Part shown: positions 1 through 8,952 of the stretch, piece by piece
Position numbering within the stretch: the first letter of the stretch is position 1
How the letters are laid out: each line of letters opens with the position of its first letter
Assembly: GCF_002252635.1 (NCBI RefSeq)
Contig: NZ_NQKX01000004.1
Location: 186,001 to 250,000 of the forward strand
Direction: 5' to 3'
DNA: 64,000 nt
Origin: Synechococcus sp. MW101C3
GTDB lineage: Bacteria; Cyanobacteriota; Cyanobacteriia; PCC-6307; Cyanobiaceae
The notes under the pieces: model-generated
What the model was told of the DNA's origin: nothing
What the model saw: only the letters and a program-made list of their open reading frames with translations
Databases searched by the model: none
Program-made: the position numbers and the translations under genes

Positions 1-795
1 GGGCCATCCAGCCGCTTGGAGGCCTTGCTCTTCGATTCCTGTGCAAGTGCCCATGGGCTGAGGTTTGTCTGTGTTGACCGGCCTGGTATCGGTGGGTCCG
101 ATCTTCAGCCGGGCCGCACCTTCGCGTCATGGGCAAACGACCTCCAGACGTTGGCTGATTCCTTGGGTGCACAGCAGTTCGCGGTGACCGGCTGGTCTGA
201 AGGGGGTCCGTGGGCTCTTGCCGCCGCAGCCTATCTAGACCCTGGTCGCCTTGCCCATGTCACATGCATTGCTGGTGCCAGCTACGGAACGTTTGGAGAT
301 AATTGGGCCGTCAAGTACCAAAGTAGCGTGGATGCGCTTGGTGGGCGCCTCGCGTTGCACTTCCAGCCTGGCTTCAGGCTCATGTATGAACTGCTTGGAT
401 TGAGTGCTACCCACTTTGAAGCCAACTATCTGCAGGCTCTGAGGAAGTCGATGGGTGTCTCTGATCAGGAGGTCCTGGCAGATGAGCAGGTCTGTCAATC
501 CTTTCTGGAGGCATCACGGGAATGCTTTCGGCAGGGCGTTGAGGGGCTTGTCGCTGACGCCACGATGCTCTACGAGGCTTGGCCGTTTGACATGACCAAA
601 GTGACGCGTCCGGTCCACTTCTGGCAGGGAACTGATGACAAACTGGTGCCTGAACCCATCAATCGGATGGTGGCGGACAAGACCCCTGGTGCCATCTGGC
701 GTTCCATCAGCGGTGGAGGCCACTTCATTGCTATCAGCCATGCGAACGAGATTCTTGCTCAGGTGGCCAGCGATCTTGCCAAGGCGCCAACCTGA
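1..795 (+). CDS. Alpha/beta hydrolase, 5' end cut by window edge
   Basis: The reading frame is open from base 1, and a TTG at 16 is the first possible start in the window. The residues before it continue the fold, so the real start lies upstream. The visible 264 codons hold a nucleophile elbow GWSEGG (Ser near residue 70 from the TTG), an acid residue in GTDDK and a histidine in GGGHF, which is the order expected for an alpha/beta hydrolase catalytic triad. The N-terminal beta-strand and the oxyanion HG motif are probably outside the window. The substrate cannot be inferred. Base composition is less GC-rich than the genes further on. Confidence 0.8.
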   Translation, partial: GPSSRLEALLFDSCASAHGLRFVCVDRPGIGGSDLQPGRTFASWANDLQTLADSLGAQQFAVTGWSEGGPWALAAAAYLDPGRLAHVTCIAGASYGTFGDNWAVKYQSSVDALGGRLALHFQPGFRLMYELLGLSATHFEANYLQALRKSMGVSDQEVLADEQVCQSFLEASRECFRQGVEGLVADATMLYEAWPFDMTKVTRPVHFWQGTDDKLVPEPINRMVADKTPGAIWRSISGGGHFIAISHANEILAQVASDLAKAPT

Positions 796-810
796 CACCA
801 CACAGCTGAT

Positions 811-828
811 GGCCCATCTCGATGGGCC
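811..828 (+). terminator. Short perfect hairpin after the hydrolase gene
   Basis: GGCCCATC and GATGGGCC form an 8-bp stem with a two-base loop, 16 bases after the hydrolase stop. Only a short T-rich run follows, so termination would be weak. An ATG at 822 lies inside the right arm, which argues against it as the start of the next gene. Confidence 0.45.
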
Positions 829-848
829 TTGGCATTGATCGGGCCTTG

Positions 849-1712
849 ATGACGCCTCGCGTACCCACGATCCCTGCAGCGCCCCGATCCATTCAGAAGG
901 GCACGCCTCTGAAGCATCTGCTGGGCCAGGAGGCCATTGAGTGTCTGGCGAACAACCTGCAGATTGTTGATGCAGGCTTTCCGGTTCGCCGATTCTGCCA
1001 ATCCGCACTGGCAGGCATTGAGCCGTTGGCCATCATGCAGCGTGGAGTGCATATCGCCAGGGCGCTTCGTGAAGTCCTGCCTGGGAACTACCAGGAGGCT
1101 GTTCAAGTCCTCATGGCGTCGTTGACGCCGGAGAAGTCAGAAGCAGAAGAGATGGGGCTGGCAGGCTTTTTCTATCTTCCACACAGCTTCTTCATTTCTG
1201 AGTATGGGCAGGATGTCCAACACAGCAGCGGCAACGACCCTTTTGACACGTCGATGCTGGCTTTGCATGCCCTCACCATGCGGTTCACCTCGGAATTCGC
1301 CATCCGCACGTTTCTGATCCAGCAGCAGGCGCGCACGTTGGAGAAGGTTGATCAGTGGATCACCGACCTGAATCCGCATGTCAGGCGCCTCTGCAGCGAG
1401 GGGACGCGGCCAAGGCTCCCTTGGGGGAAACGCATTCCTTCGTTTGTGGCCGATCCGAGGCCAACGCTGCCCATCCTTGAATCTCTGAAGAACGATTCAT
1501 CGCTGTACGTCCGCCGCAGCGTTGCCAACCACCTGGGGGACATCGCCAAAGACCATCCGGAACTCGTCTTTACCACCTGTGAGCGTTGGTTGCGGGATGG
1601 TGCCTCCGCTGACCTGCAGTGGCTGATCCGGCATGCAGTTCGTTATCCCGCCAAGCAGGGAGATGCACGTGCGCTGAAGATACGTGCAGCAGCCAAGGGC
1701 AGCGCGTTGTAA
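849..1712 (+). CDS. AlkC-like DNA alkylation repair protein (HEAT-like repeats)
   Basis: The 287-residue protein resembles the AlkC/AlkD superfamily (COG4335) of DNA glycosylases, which remove N-alkylated bases with a curved stack of HEAT-like helical repeats. Family marks are the opening LKHLLGQEAIECLANNL, the central RPRLPWGKRIPSFVADP and the strongly conserved SLYVRRSVANHLGDIAKDHP near residues 215-235. The ATG at 849 is preferred because an upstream in-frame ATG at 822 falls within a hairpin. It is a single gene between a hydrolase and a small membrane protein. Family membership is recognised from motifs; glycosylase activity is inferred. Confidence 0.75.
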   Translation: MTPRVPTIPAAPRSIQKGTPLKHLLGQEAIECLANNLQIVDAGFPVRRFCQSALAGIEPLAIMQRGVHIARALREVLPGNYQEAVQVLMASLTPEKSEAEEMGLAGFFYLPHSFFISEYGQDVQHSSGNDPFDTSMLALHALTMRFTSEFAIRTFLIQQQARTLEKVDQWITDLNPHVRRLCSEGTRPRLPWGKRIPSFVADPRPTLPILESLKNDSSLYVRRSVANHLGDIAKDHPELVFTTCERWLRDGASADLQWLIRHAVRYPAKQGDARALKIRAAAKGSAL

Positions 1713-1761
1713 GGCGCTCCACCATGGCCTGAACCATCATCCCAGCCATGCCATCCGAGCG

Positions 1762-2049
1762 ATGACGTTCTTCTCCTTCCTTGTTCCTCTGGTGGTGCAC
1801 TACGCGTTGACCGTTCTGCCACTGGGCTTGGGGCTGCTGGCCTTGGCACGGACACGCCCCGGCCGCAGGCGCCAACATTGGATCGTGGTGGCTGGCCTGT
1901 TGGCGGTGTTGGGTGGCGCGCTGGTGCTGCTCCAGGGCAAGGCGGCTCTGATGGGTGCGCCAGACGACGGCACCTGGTTCGTGGTGGTGACGGGACTGCT
2001 GCCGATCGCCTTAGGGGGCATCAGCCTGCTGCGCTGGTCGCGGCTCTGA
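1762..2049 (+). CDS. Small membrane protein of unknown function
   Basis: The gene encodes 95 residues from the ATG at 1762. Three hydrophobic stretches are visible: about residues 3-27, 38-58 and 69-85, separated by short charged loops (ARTRPGRRRQHW after the first). An earlier in-frame ATG at 1684 overlaps the preceding gene and would add a charged, low-complexity lead, so it is not favoured. I do not recognise the family. The gene is followed 40 bases later by an ABC-type membrane protein in the same orientation, so co-transcription is possible. Confidence 0.5.
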   Translation: MTFFSFLVPLVVHYALTVLPLGLGLLALARTRPGRRRQHWIVVAGLLAVLGGALVLLQGKAALMGAPDDGTWFVVVTGLLPIALGGISLLRWSRL

Positions 2050-2089
2050 GCCTCCGAAGCAGCCAGGCTGGTGACATCAGGGCCAGGTG

Positions 2090-2932
2090 ATGCCGCAGAC
2101 GCTCCTTTCCACCCTCTCCCGCAGTGAACGGCTGTCGATCGCCGGCACCTACACCCTGACGCTGCTGGAGAACCTCTGCATGCTCGCCTATCCGGCCATC
2201 ACCGGCTGGGCGGTGGACGGGCTGCTGAAAGGCAGCTACCGGGGCCTTTCGGCGCTGATCGCCGTGTGGCTCGTGCACCTGGTCACGGCCTTCGTGCGGC
2301 AGCGCTTCGATACCCGGGTCTTCATGGGCCTCTACGCCCGCCTCGCCGTGCTCACCGTCGCTGAGCAGAAGCACCTCGGCCACGGCACGAGCATCGTGTC
2401 GGCGCGGGTCGAGATGATGCGCGACATGGTCGGCTTCTTCGAGGCTGATGTGCCGGCGATGTTCTCCCAGGTGGTGACCGTGGTGGGCTCGCTGGTGATG
2501 CTGTTCACCTACGACCTCCAGGCGGGATTCATCGCCATGGCGGTGCTACTGCCGATGGGGCTCGTCAACGCCTGGTACTGGCGGCGCGCCCTGCGCTTGC
2601 ACCGCGGCCTCAACGACCAGATCGAGCGCGAGATCGCGGACATCGAGGCGGCGCGCCCGCTGCGTCTGCGTCGCCACTTCGGCCGGGTGCGCCGCTGGCA
2701 TGTGCAGCTCTCCGACAGCGAGTCGTGGACCTGGACCGTGACGGAGCTCGCCACGATCGTGGCGCTGGTGGTGCTGCTGATCGATTTCACCCGATCGCCG
2801 GTGTTCAGCGCCGGCGCCATCTATGCCGTGCTCGCCTATGTGTTCGATTACCTCGAGGGCCTCGACAGCGCTCCGTTGATAGTGAACAACATCGCCCGGC
2901 TCCAGGACATACGGGCGCGACTGGCACGCTGA
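2090..2932 (+). CDS. Stand-alone ABC six-transmembrane-domain protein
   Basis: The 280-residue product matches the architecture of proteins consisting of an ABC exporter membrane domain alone (ABC_membrane_3-like). It has a short N-terminal SRSERLSIAGTY helix, hydrophobic segments near residues 18-45, 57-75, 135-170 and 220-255, and long helical cytoplasmic extensions. There is no Walker A (GxxGxGKS) or ABC signature (LSGGQ) anywhere in it, and no ATPase gene adjoins it. ATG 2090 directly follows an in-frame GTG at 2087. It may use an ATPase encoded elsewhere or have lost transport function. Confidence 0.7.
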   Translation: MPQTLLSTLSRSERLSIAGTYTLTLLENLCMLAYPAITGWAVDGLLKGSYRGLSALIAVWLVHLVTAFVRQRFDTRVFMGLYARLAVLTVAEQKHLGHGTSIVSARVEMMRDMVGFFEADVPAMFSQVVTVVGSLVMLFTYDLQAGFIAMAVLLPMGLVNAWYWRRALRLHRGLNDQIEREIADIEAARPLRLRRHFGRVRRWHVQLSDSESWTWTVTELATIVALVVLLIDFTRSPVFSAGAIYAVLAYVFDYLEGLDSAPLIVNNIARLQDIRARLAR

Positions 2933-3182
2933 GCATCAATGGATCCCGGCATGGGCTGAAGTGATGAGGATGGGATGGCACCCCCTGTCGAGCGCTGCTG
3001 ACATGACGTGGAGCGTGTCTGTTCAGCAACCTGTTCGGTTGCCCGCGATCCTCGGTGTCGATGTTGCGTCATTCCATCTTTGCGGCTCAGGCTGCGGGTA
3101 TGTGTGATGGTTGCGTGGTATTCATGCCATGCCAGCACCGGCTTTTGCAAGAATCAGTCATGAGTATCCCGGAGCAGGTTGC

Positions 3183-3464
3183 ATGGCGAAAACTCTCAAA
3201 GCGTTCGGCTGGTTCTTTCTTGCGATCGATACGGTTGGATTGGCCTTCATGGTGCAATGGGCGCTAATGGCAAGTTCTCGAGATGGCGAGATAGCCTATG
3301 CCGTTGTCTTTCTGCTCTTCGCATTGGCGTTGGTTGGCGTGGGGGGTACGGCGTTGGCGTGCAGTGCAAAACGTGGGTCAGTGCTGGGGCTTTGGTGTTC
3401 GACACTCTTTTTGGGTATTCCTCCCCTCATCGTTGCTGCGATACGCATCAGCAATTCCATCTAG
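3183..3464 (+). CDS. Small three-helix membrane protein, unknown
   Basis: The gene encodes 93 residues. ATG 3183 is chosen because GGAG at 3171-3174 lies eight bases upstream. Three hydrophobic segments are seen: about residues 6-29, 37-60 and 68-88, with short polar turns. It is clearly less GC-rich than most of the window and sits alone between two stretches of about 200-250 bases that contain nothing recognisable. The family is not recognised. Recent acquisition is possible but not proven. Confidence 0.5.
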   Translation: MAKTLKAFGWFFLAIDTVGLAFMVQWALMASSRDGEIAYAVVFLLFALALVGVGGTALACSAKRGSVLGLWCSTLFLGIPPLIVAAIRISNSI

Positions 3465-3672
3465 CGCCTCATGAATAAGGGGCATTTACCGTTCAGATCC
3501 GCTTAACGCGTGTGACCTTTCGTGCTTGAACTGACAGGTTGATTCTCCGTGCACCTACACCTAGCCACTCACGCTCCAGTCTTGAGGGGATCCAATCCGC
3601 TCGGTAAACGTTTCAACGGCCTGCGTTCTTCCTGCGGCTTAAGCTCAGCGGACCATCTCGACATTGGCCGCA

Positions 3673-3876
3673 ATGACAGTCCTCGCTCGCTTCATTTACG
3701 AAGTGAAGCCGGGCCGCACCGGCGACTTTCTCGAGAAGCTGGCGCAGGCCGGTTCGCCCCGGTTCACCAGTCCTGTGATGCCGCGGGCGTTCAAGCTGTT
3801 CCGCTGCTCCGTGCCAAGGCCTGAGACGGAGCGCCTGCTTTCGGTGGAGTTGCTCACAGAGTTCCTGCCGCTCTGA
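3673..3876 (+). CDS. Short conserved-type protein, probably truncated
   Basis: The gene encodes 67 residues starting MTVLARFIYEVKPGR. The beta-alpha start (VLARFIYEVKPGRTGDFLEKL, residues 3-23) and the following FTSPVMPRAFKLFR resemble the first half of a dimeric alpha/beta-barrel (NIPSNAP/ABM-like) protein. After residue 50 the sequence loses the expected second half and stops, so this may be a truncated remnant. No frame continuing the fold was found before the downstream convergent acnB gene. Function unknown. Confidence 0.4.
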   Translation: MTVLARFIYEVKPGRTGDFLEKLAQAGSPRFTSPVMPRAFKLFRCSVPRPETERLLSVELLTEFLPL

Positions 3877-3878
3877 GA

Positions 3879-3895
3879 GCAGGCCCCGGGCCTGC
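3879..3895. terminator. Perfect hairpin between convergent genes
   Basis: GCAGGCCC and GGGCCTGC, separated by one base, lie in the 25-bp gap between the converging ends of the 3673 gene and acnB. A symmetrical stem could act in both directions. No U-tract is present. Confidence 0.4.
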
Positions 3896-3901
3896 CAGCG
3901 C

Positions 3902-6547
3902 TCAGACCCCCGCCAGCACCTTCTCCTCCTCCTCCACGCTCACCACGCGGCCGGCGTCACTGAAGCCGTCGATCTGGTCGAAATTGAGGTAGCGGTAGAG
4001 CTGGTCGGAGAGGGGATCGATCTTGGCCGCCGCGATCTCCAGGTATTCGGCTGGCGTGGGAATGCGGCCCAGCAGCGCACACACGGCCGCCAGTTCGGCG
4101 CTGCCCAGATACACCTGGGCGCCATTGCCGAGGCGGTTGTTGAAGTTGCGCGTGCTGGTGGAGAACACCGTGGTGTTGTCTTCCACCCGGGCCTGGTTGC
4201 CCATGCACAGCGAGCAGCCCGGCAGCTCCATGCGGGCGCCGGCGGTTTCGAACTTGGCGGTGTAACCCTCGGCGCGCAGCACCTCATCGTCCATGCGGGT
4301 GGGGGGGCACACCCACAGGCGGGCGGCGCTGGTGCCGGCCCCATCCAGCACCGTGGCGGCGGCGCGGTAGTGGCCGATGTTGGTCATGCAGGAGCCGATG
4401 AACACCTCATCGATCCGGTCGCCCGCCACCTCGCTCAGCAGCTTGACGTTGTCGGGATCGTTCGGGCAGGCCAGCACCGGTTCGGTGAGTTCATCGAGGT
4501 TGATCTCGATCACTTCGGCGTACTCGGCGTCGGCATCGGCGCTCAGCAGCTGCGGAGCCGCCAGCCACGCCTCCATCGCCTGGATGCGACGGGCCATGGT
4601 GCGGGCATCGCTGTAGCCCCTGGCGATCATGTTCTTGAGCAGCGCCACGTTGCTGCGCAGGTATTCCGCCACCGTCTCTTCCGAGAGCTTGATCGTGCAG
4701 CCGGCACAGGAGCGTTCGGCGGAGGCGTCCGTCAACTCAAACGCCTGCTCGAGCTTCAGATCCGGCAGCCCTTCGATTTCAAGGATGCGGCCGGAGAACA
4801 CGTTTTTCTTGCCCGCCTTCGCCACCGTGAGCAGACCCTTCTGGATCGCCACCCACGGGATCACGTTCACCACATCGCGCAGGGTCACGCCCGGCTGCAG
4901 CGAACCGCTGAAGCGCACCAGCACCGATTCGGGCATGTCGAGGGGCATGGCGCCGATCGCGGCGGCGAAGGCCACCAGGCCCGAGCCGGCCGGGAAGGAG
5001 ATGCCGAGCGGGAAGCGGGTGTGGCTGTCACCGCCGGTGCCCACCGTGTCGGGCAGGAGCATGCGGTTGAGCCAGCTGTGGATGATGCCGTCGCCGGGGC
5101 GCAGCGCCACGCCGCCGCGGGAGCTGATGAAATCGGGCAGTTCGGCGTGGGTCTTGAGATCCACCGGCTTCGGGTAGGCGGCGGTGTGGCAGAAGCTCTG
5201 CAGCACCAGGTCGGAGGAGAAGCCCAGGCAGGCCAGTTCCTTCATCTCGTCGCGGGTCATCGGCCCGGTGGTGTCCTGCGAGCCCACGGTGGTCATCAGC
5301 GGTTCGCAGCTGGTGCCGGGCCGCACCCCGGCCAGGCCGCAGGCCCGGCCCACCATCTTCTGGGCCAGGGTGAAGCCCTTGCCGGTGTCGGTGGGGGCCA
5401 CCGGACGGATGAACAGGTCGGAGGCGGGCAGGCCCAGGCGGGCGCGCACCTTGTCGGTCAGGGAGCGGCCGATCAGCAGCGGGATGCGGCCGCCGGCGCG
5501 CACCTCATCGGTGATCGTGCTGGGCTTGAGCTCGAAGCGGGCCACGATCTCGCCGGCGCCGGCTTCACCCGCTGCGCGCTCGATCGTGCCGTCGTAGGGG
5601 CGGATCGTGATCACATCGCCGGTGTTCAGCGCCGCCACATCGCATTCGATCGGCAGGGCGCCGGAATCCTCGGCCGTGTTGAAGAAGATCGGCGCGATCT
5701 TGCCGCCCAGGATCACACCGCCGGAGCGCTTGTTGGGCACATGGGGAATGTCGGTGCCGGTGTGCCACAGCACCGAGTTGATCGCTGATTTGCGCGAGCT
5801 GCCGGTGCCCACCACATCGCCCACGTAGGCCACCGGATGGCCTTTCGCCTTGAGAGCAGTGATCTGCTCGAGGCCGCCGGGTTGGCGCGTCTCCAGCATC
5901 GCCTGGGCGTGCAGGGGAATGTCGGGGCGGGTGGTGGCGTGGGTGGCCGGCGAGAGGTCGTCGGTGTTGGTTTCCCCCTCCACCTTGAACACCGTCACGG
6001 TGATCGCCTCCGCCAGCGGCGCCTTCTTGGTGAACCAGGCGGCCTCGGCCCAGCTCTCCACCACCTGCTTGGCCCACGGGTTGGTCTCCGCCAGCTCCAG
6101 CACGTCGTTGAAGGCGTCGTAGACGAGCAGGGTGCCGCTCAGCCCCGTGGCGGCCTCGGCGGCGATCGCCGCATCGGCGTGGCTCAGCAGCGTGATCAGC
6201 GCCCCCACGTTGTAGCCGCCGATCATCGTGGCCAGCAGGCGGGTGGCCGCGATCGGATCCACCAGCGGACTGGTGGCCAGCCCCTGGGCCACGGCGCTCA
6301 GCCAGCCCGCCTTGACGTAGGCCGCCTCATCCACCCCCGGTGGGATCCGTTCGCTCAGCAGATCCAGCAGGAACGCCTCCTCGCCGGCGGGCGGCTGCTC
6401 CAGCAACTCGGTGAGGGCCTGGGCCTGGGGGGCCGAGAGCGGCAGCGGCGGCACGCCGAGGGCCTCACGCTCCGCAGCGGCAGTGCGGTAAGCGGCCAGC
6501 AGATCGGCGGCGGCGATGGGGGACGAAGCCATAGGAGAAGGGGTCAT
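3902..6547 (-). CDS. acnB: Aconitate hydratase B
   Basis: AcnB is a cytosolic [4Fe-4S] enzyme that interconverts citrate and isocitrate in the TCA cycle; in cyanobacteria this feeds 2-oxoglutarate, the nitrogen-status signal. The 881-residue product fits the AcnB family (865 in E. coli). An N-terminal HEAT-like region (about 10-160) is followed by the swivelling domain (about 175-380) and the catalytic domain. The cluster cysteines are seen in [13 protein letters not shown] and in [10 protein letters not shown] near the C-terminus. [19 protein letters not shown] and [11 protein letters not shown] are also family hallmarks. The start at 6547 has AAGGG just upstream; a second ATG lies five codons in. 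The gene stands alone and faces the DAHP synthase gene divergently. Confidence 0.97.
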   Translation of the reverse strand: MTPSPMASSPIAAADLLAAYRTAAAEREALGVPPLPLSAPQAQALTELLEQPPAGEEAFLLDLLSERIPPGVDEAAYVKAGWLSAVAQGLATSPLVDPIAATRLLATMIGGYNVGALITLLSHADAAIAAEAATGLSGTLLVYDAFNDVLELAETNPWAKQVVESWAEAAWFTKKAPLAEAITVTVFKVEGETNTDDLSPATHATTRPDIPLHAQAMLETRQPGGLEQITALKAKGHPVAYVGDVVGTGSSRKSAINSVLWHTGTDIPHVPNKRSGGVILGGKIAPIFFNTAEDSGALPIECDVAALNTGDVITIRPYDGTIERAAGEAGAGEIVARFELKPSTITDEVRAGGRIPLLIGRSLTDKVRARLGLPASDLFIRPVAPTDTGKGFTLAQKMVGRACGLAGVRPGTSCEPLMTTVGSQDTTGPMTRDEMKELACLGFSSDLVLQSFCHTAAYPKPVDLKTHAELPDFISSRGGVALRPGDGIIHSWLNRMLLPDTVGTGGDSHTRFPLGISFPAGSGLVAFAAAIGAMPLDMPESVLVRFSGSLQPGVTLRDVVNVIPWVAIQKGLLTVAKAGKKNVFSGRILEIEGLPDLKLEQAFELTDASAERSCAGCTIKLSEETVAEYLRSNVALLKNMIARGYSDARTMARRIQAMEAWLAAPQLLSADADAEYAEVIEINLDELTEPVLACPNDPDNVKLLSEVAGDRIDEVFIGSCMTNIGHYRAAATVLDGAGTSAARLWVCPPTRMDDEVLRAEGYTAKFETAGARMELPGCSLCMGNQARVEDNTTVFSTSTRNFNNRLGNGAQVYLGSAELAAVCALLGRIPTPAEYLEIAAAKIDPLSDQLYRYLNFDQIDGFSDAGRVVSVEEEEKVLAGV

Positions 6548-6686
6548 CCCTTGAACGTACGGGAGGCTTCCATTCTTTGCGGCCGCCGGACCGCCAACGG
6601 TGGCATCGGCTGCAGAACGGTGGCGGTAAGGGGGCGTGACAGCCGGCTTCTAGGGTGGGTCTTCGAGCGCCCCTCCGCCTGCCGCC

Positions 6687-7775
6687 ATGATCCCCACCTC
6701 CGACCTCCATGTGGTGGAGACCCGGCCGCTGGTGGCGCCGGCGGTGCTGCACCGGGAGCTGCCCCTCGGCGAAGCGGCGGCGGCGGTGGTGGCCGGCGCC
6801 CGCGAGCGCATCAAGGCGATCCTGCACGGCCGTGATTCGCGCCTGCTGGTGATCGTGGGGCCCTGCTCCGTCCACGACGTGACAGCCGCCCAGGAGTACG
6901 CCGCTGCCATCGCCCGGGTGCGGGCCGAGCACCTCGATCAGCTGGAGATCGTGATGCGGGTGTACTTCGAGAAGCCGCGCACCACCGTGGGATGGAAGGG
7001 GCTGATCAACGATCCCCACCTCGACAGCAGCTACGACATCAACACCGGCCTGCGCTTGGCGCGCGGCCTGCTGCTCCATCTCGCCGAGCTCGGCCTTCCC
7101 GCTGCCACCGAACTGCTCGATCCGGTGGTGCCCCAGTACATCGCCGATCTGATCAGCTGGACGGCGATCGGCGCCCGCACCACCGAAAGCCAGACGCACC
7201 GCGAGATGGCTTCGGGCCTGTCGATGCCGATCGGCTTCAAGAACGGCACCGACGGCAGCGTCATGACGGCGATCAACGCCATGGAGGCGGCCGCCCGTCC
7301 GCACCATTTCCTCGGCATCAGCCGCCAGGGCCATGCGGCGATCGTGTCCACCACCGGCAACCCCGATGGCCACCTGGTGCTGCGCGGCGGCAAGGGCGGC
7401 ACCAACTACCACCCGGAAGCGGTGGCAGCGGCGGCGGCCTCGCTGGCCAAGGCCGGCTTGCCGGCGCGGCTGATGGTGGACTGCAGCCACGGCAACTCCA
7501 ACAAGGACTACCGCCTGCAGGGCCAGGTGCTGGCTCAGGTGGGTGAGCAGCTGCGCCAGGCCGCCTGCCCGGTGATGGGCGTGATGATCGAAAGCCACCT
7601 GGTGGCGGGCAATCAGAAGATCCCGGCGGATCTCTCCCAGCTCACCTACGGCCAGAGCATCACCGATGCCTGCATCGACCTGGACACCACCCGCGAGGTG
7701 CTCGCCGGCCTGGCCGAAGCGGTGAAGGAGGCTCAGCGCCAGGCGCCCACCGGCGAGGTGCTGGCAGCGGTCTGA
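6687..7775 (+). CDS. 3-deoxy-7-phosphoheptulonate (DAHP) synthase, class I
   Basis: This enzyme condenses phosphoenolpyruvate with erythrose-4-phosphate, the first step of the shikimate pathway to aromatic amino acids. The 362-residue length and sequence fit the AroF/G/H-type class I enzymes. Seen are VGPCSVHD (residues 53-60), YFEKPRTTVGWKGLINDP with the PEP-binding Arg/Lys (93-110), the KNGTDGS loop, DCSHGNSNKD with a metal-binding His, and VMIESHLVAGNQ. Which feedback class (Phe, Tyr or Trp) applies cannot be told. It is divergent from acnB, with about 140 bases between the starts. Confidence 0.95.
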   Translation: MIPTSDLHVVETRPLVAPAVLHRELPLGEAAAAVVAGARERIKAILHGRDSRLLVIVGPCSVHDVTAAQEYAAAIARVRAEHLDQLEIVMRVYFEKPRTTVGWKGLINDPHLDSSYDINTGLRLARGLLLHLAELGLPAATELLDPVVPQYIADLISWTAIGARTTESQTHREMASGLSMPIGFKNGTDGSVMTAINAMEAAARPHHFLGISRQGHAAIVSTTGNPDGHLVLRGGKGGTNYHPEAVAAAAASLAKAGLPARLMVDCSHGNSNKDYRLQGQVLAQVGEQLRQAACPVMGVMIESHLVAGNQKIPADLSQLTYGQSITDACIDLDTTREVLAGLAEAVKEAQRQAPTGEVLAAV

Positions 7776-7791
7776 CCACCTGATTGTGTAG

Positions 7792-7818
7792 CTGGCACTC
7801 TCTAATCGTGAGTGCCAG
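7792..7818 (+). promoter_or_regulatory. CIRCE-like inverted repeat (candidate HrcA operator)
   Basis: Arms CTGGCACTC (7792-7800) and GAGTGCCAG (7810-7818) are perfect 9-base complements separated by exactly nine bases. CIRCE, the HrcA heat-shock operator, is TTAGCACTC-N9-GAGTGCTAA, so the invariant core GCACTC-N9-GAGTGC is preserved and the outer pairs have changed in a compensated way. It lies 90 bases before the start of the small gene at 7908. Confidence 0.65.
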
Positions 7819-7836
7819 ATTGATGCTCTGCAACGA

Positions 7837-7855
7837 ACTGTTCAGCTGGAACAGT
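7837..7855 (+). repeat. Second inverted repeat in the same leader
   Basis: ACTGTTC (7837-7843) and GAACAGT (7849-7855) form a perfect 7-base palindrome around AGCTG. It falls between the CIRCE-like element and the gene at 7908 and could be a second operator or a leader hairpin. Confidence 0.4.
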
Positions 7856-7907
7856 CGCTGGAGTGAATCTCCCTAATTTGCCTTCACCACGTTGCAGGGA
7901 AGGCGGT

Positions 7908-8249
7908 ATGTCTTATCTATTGCAATTCTGCGGATTGTCAGAGCCGCTGCAGATGTTCTATCTGGAGCAGACATCTTCCGCCGCCGGCCACAGCGGCCCC
8001 GTCTTCGCCGGCTTCCGCCCCTTTCAGCTCGACGACCTGCTCGGTTGGGCCCTGGCCTCCTCGCAGCAGCGGGGCTGGGATCCTGAAGGCATCCAGCGCA
8101 CCGTGCTGAACGTGTGGATGGAGCGCGCCGAGGTGATCCGTCAGTGGCAGCTGCGGCTGCGGGAAGAGCCCAGCGACCGGCTGATCGTGGCGGGCCTGGG
8201 CACCCGCGACGACTGGCGCCACCGCTGCGAGCGCATGCTTCAGGCCTGA
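7908..8249 (+). CDS. Conserved-type small protein under CIRCE-like element
   Basis: The gene encodes 113 residues, MSYLLQFCGLSEPLQMFYLEQ onward. The ATG at 7908 has the purine-rich GGGAAGGCGG right before it; an earlier in-frame ATG at 7863 lacks such a site. The protein is soluble-looking, with Trp-rich helical segments (LLGWALASSQQRGWDPEGIQ; VWMERAEVIRQWQLRLREE) and no signal peptide or recognisable catalytic motif. I do not recognise the family. Its 3' end overlaps the convergent phytol-kinase-like gene by ten bases. The upstream palindromes suggest stress-related control. Confidence 0.6.
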   Translation: MSYLLQFCGLSEPLQMFYLEQTSSAAGHSGPVFAGFRPFQLDDLLGWALASSQQRGWDPEGIQRTVLNVWMERAEVIRQWQLRLREEPSDRLIVAGLGTRDDWRHRCERMLQA

Positions 8250-8947
8250 GCGCCGAGCAACCTCCAGAGCAGGCCCACCGCCACCGGCACGGCCAGGTTG
8301 TCGATGCCCAGCAAGGCGAACTGCTCCAGCAGCATCGCCGCCGCCGCGATCGCCACCAGCGCCGGCAGCGACGGGCCCAGCCCGCCGCCCGCCTGCAGGG
8401 CCAGCCGCAGGGCCGCCAGCACCGCCAGGCTCACCAGCCCCATCGCGCTAGTGCCCAGCAGTGATTTGCGCTGGCCGGCGATCGTCCAGCTCGGCGACGC
8501 GATCGACGCCCCCAGCAGGCCCGCCAACCCATCGCCGCAGGCCATCACCAGCACCCCGGCCGCCACCGCATCACTGCGCTGCGGCCAGAACAGGGCCAGC
8601 AAGGTGGTGATGGCGGCGCCGTAGGCCACGGTGCCGTAGCTGGCGCGGCCCACGTCCTCCACCGCCGGCAGCAGGCGGAAGCGGTGGTTCAGCGCCGCCG
8701 CCACGGTGACCGCCGCCGCCGCCGGCAGGGCGATCCAGCGCTCGATTCCCAGCCCCCAGGCGATCAGCACCACAGGTCCGGTGCCGATGTGCAGCACCTT
8801 GCGGCTCCACTCCGCCCGTTGCGGCCAGCGCGCCCGGGTCTGCAACGCCAGCAGCACCACCAGCGCCAGCCACAACAGAACGGCGGCAACCCCGAGGGCC
8901 TGCCGCCATTCCTCGCCCAGCCCCTCCCACCAGAGCGGCAGCGCCAA
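8240..8947 (-). CDS. Phytol kinase-like (VTE5/dolichol-kinase family) membrane protein
   Basis: The product has 235 residues and about six to seven hydrophobic helices. Family marks are RKVLHIGTGP (about residues 49-58), the acidic-polar VMACGDGLAGLLGA (about 133-146) and GQRKSLLGTSAMG. These match polyprenol/phytol kinases that use CTP, such as chloroplast VTE5, which recycle phytol from chlorophyll for tocopherol. A CDP-alcohol or phosphatidate-type reaction is the alternative. The only good start is a TTG at 8947, five bases after the stop of the sigma-factor gene, suggesting a shared transcript. Confidence 0.75.
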   Translation of the reverse strand: MALPLWWEGLGEEWRQALGVAAVLLWLALVVLLALQTRARWPQRAEWSRKVLHIGTGPVVLIAWGLGIERWIALPAAAAVTVAAALNHRFRLLPAVEDVGRASYGTVAYGAAITTLLALFWPQRSDAVAAGVLVMACGDGLAGLLGASIASPSWTIAGQRKSLLGTSAMGLVSLAVLAALRLALQAGGGLGPSLPALVAIAAAAMLLEQFALLGIDNLAVPVAVGLLWRLLGAQA

Positions 8948-8952
8948 GGGCC

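Noticed and set aside
4370-5788. Long open frame on the plus strand opposite acnB
   Set aside because: It is a high-GC antisense shadow; acnB has unambiguous Fe-S motifs throughout and the plus frame has no recognisable domain.
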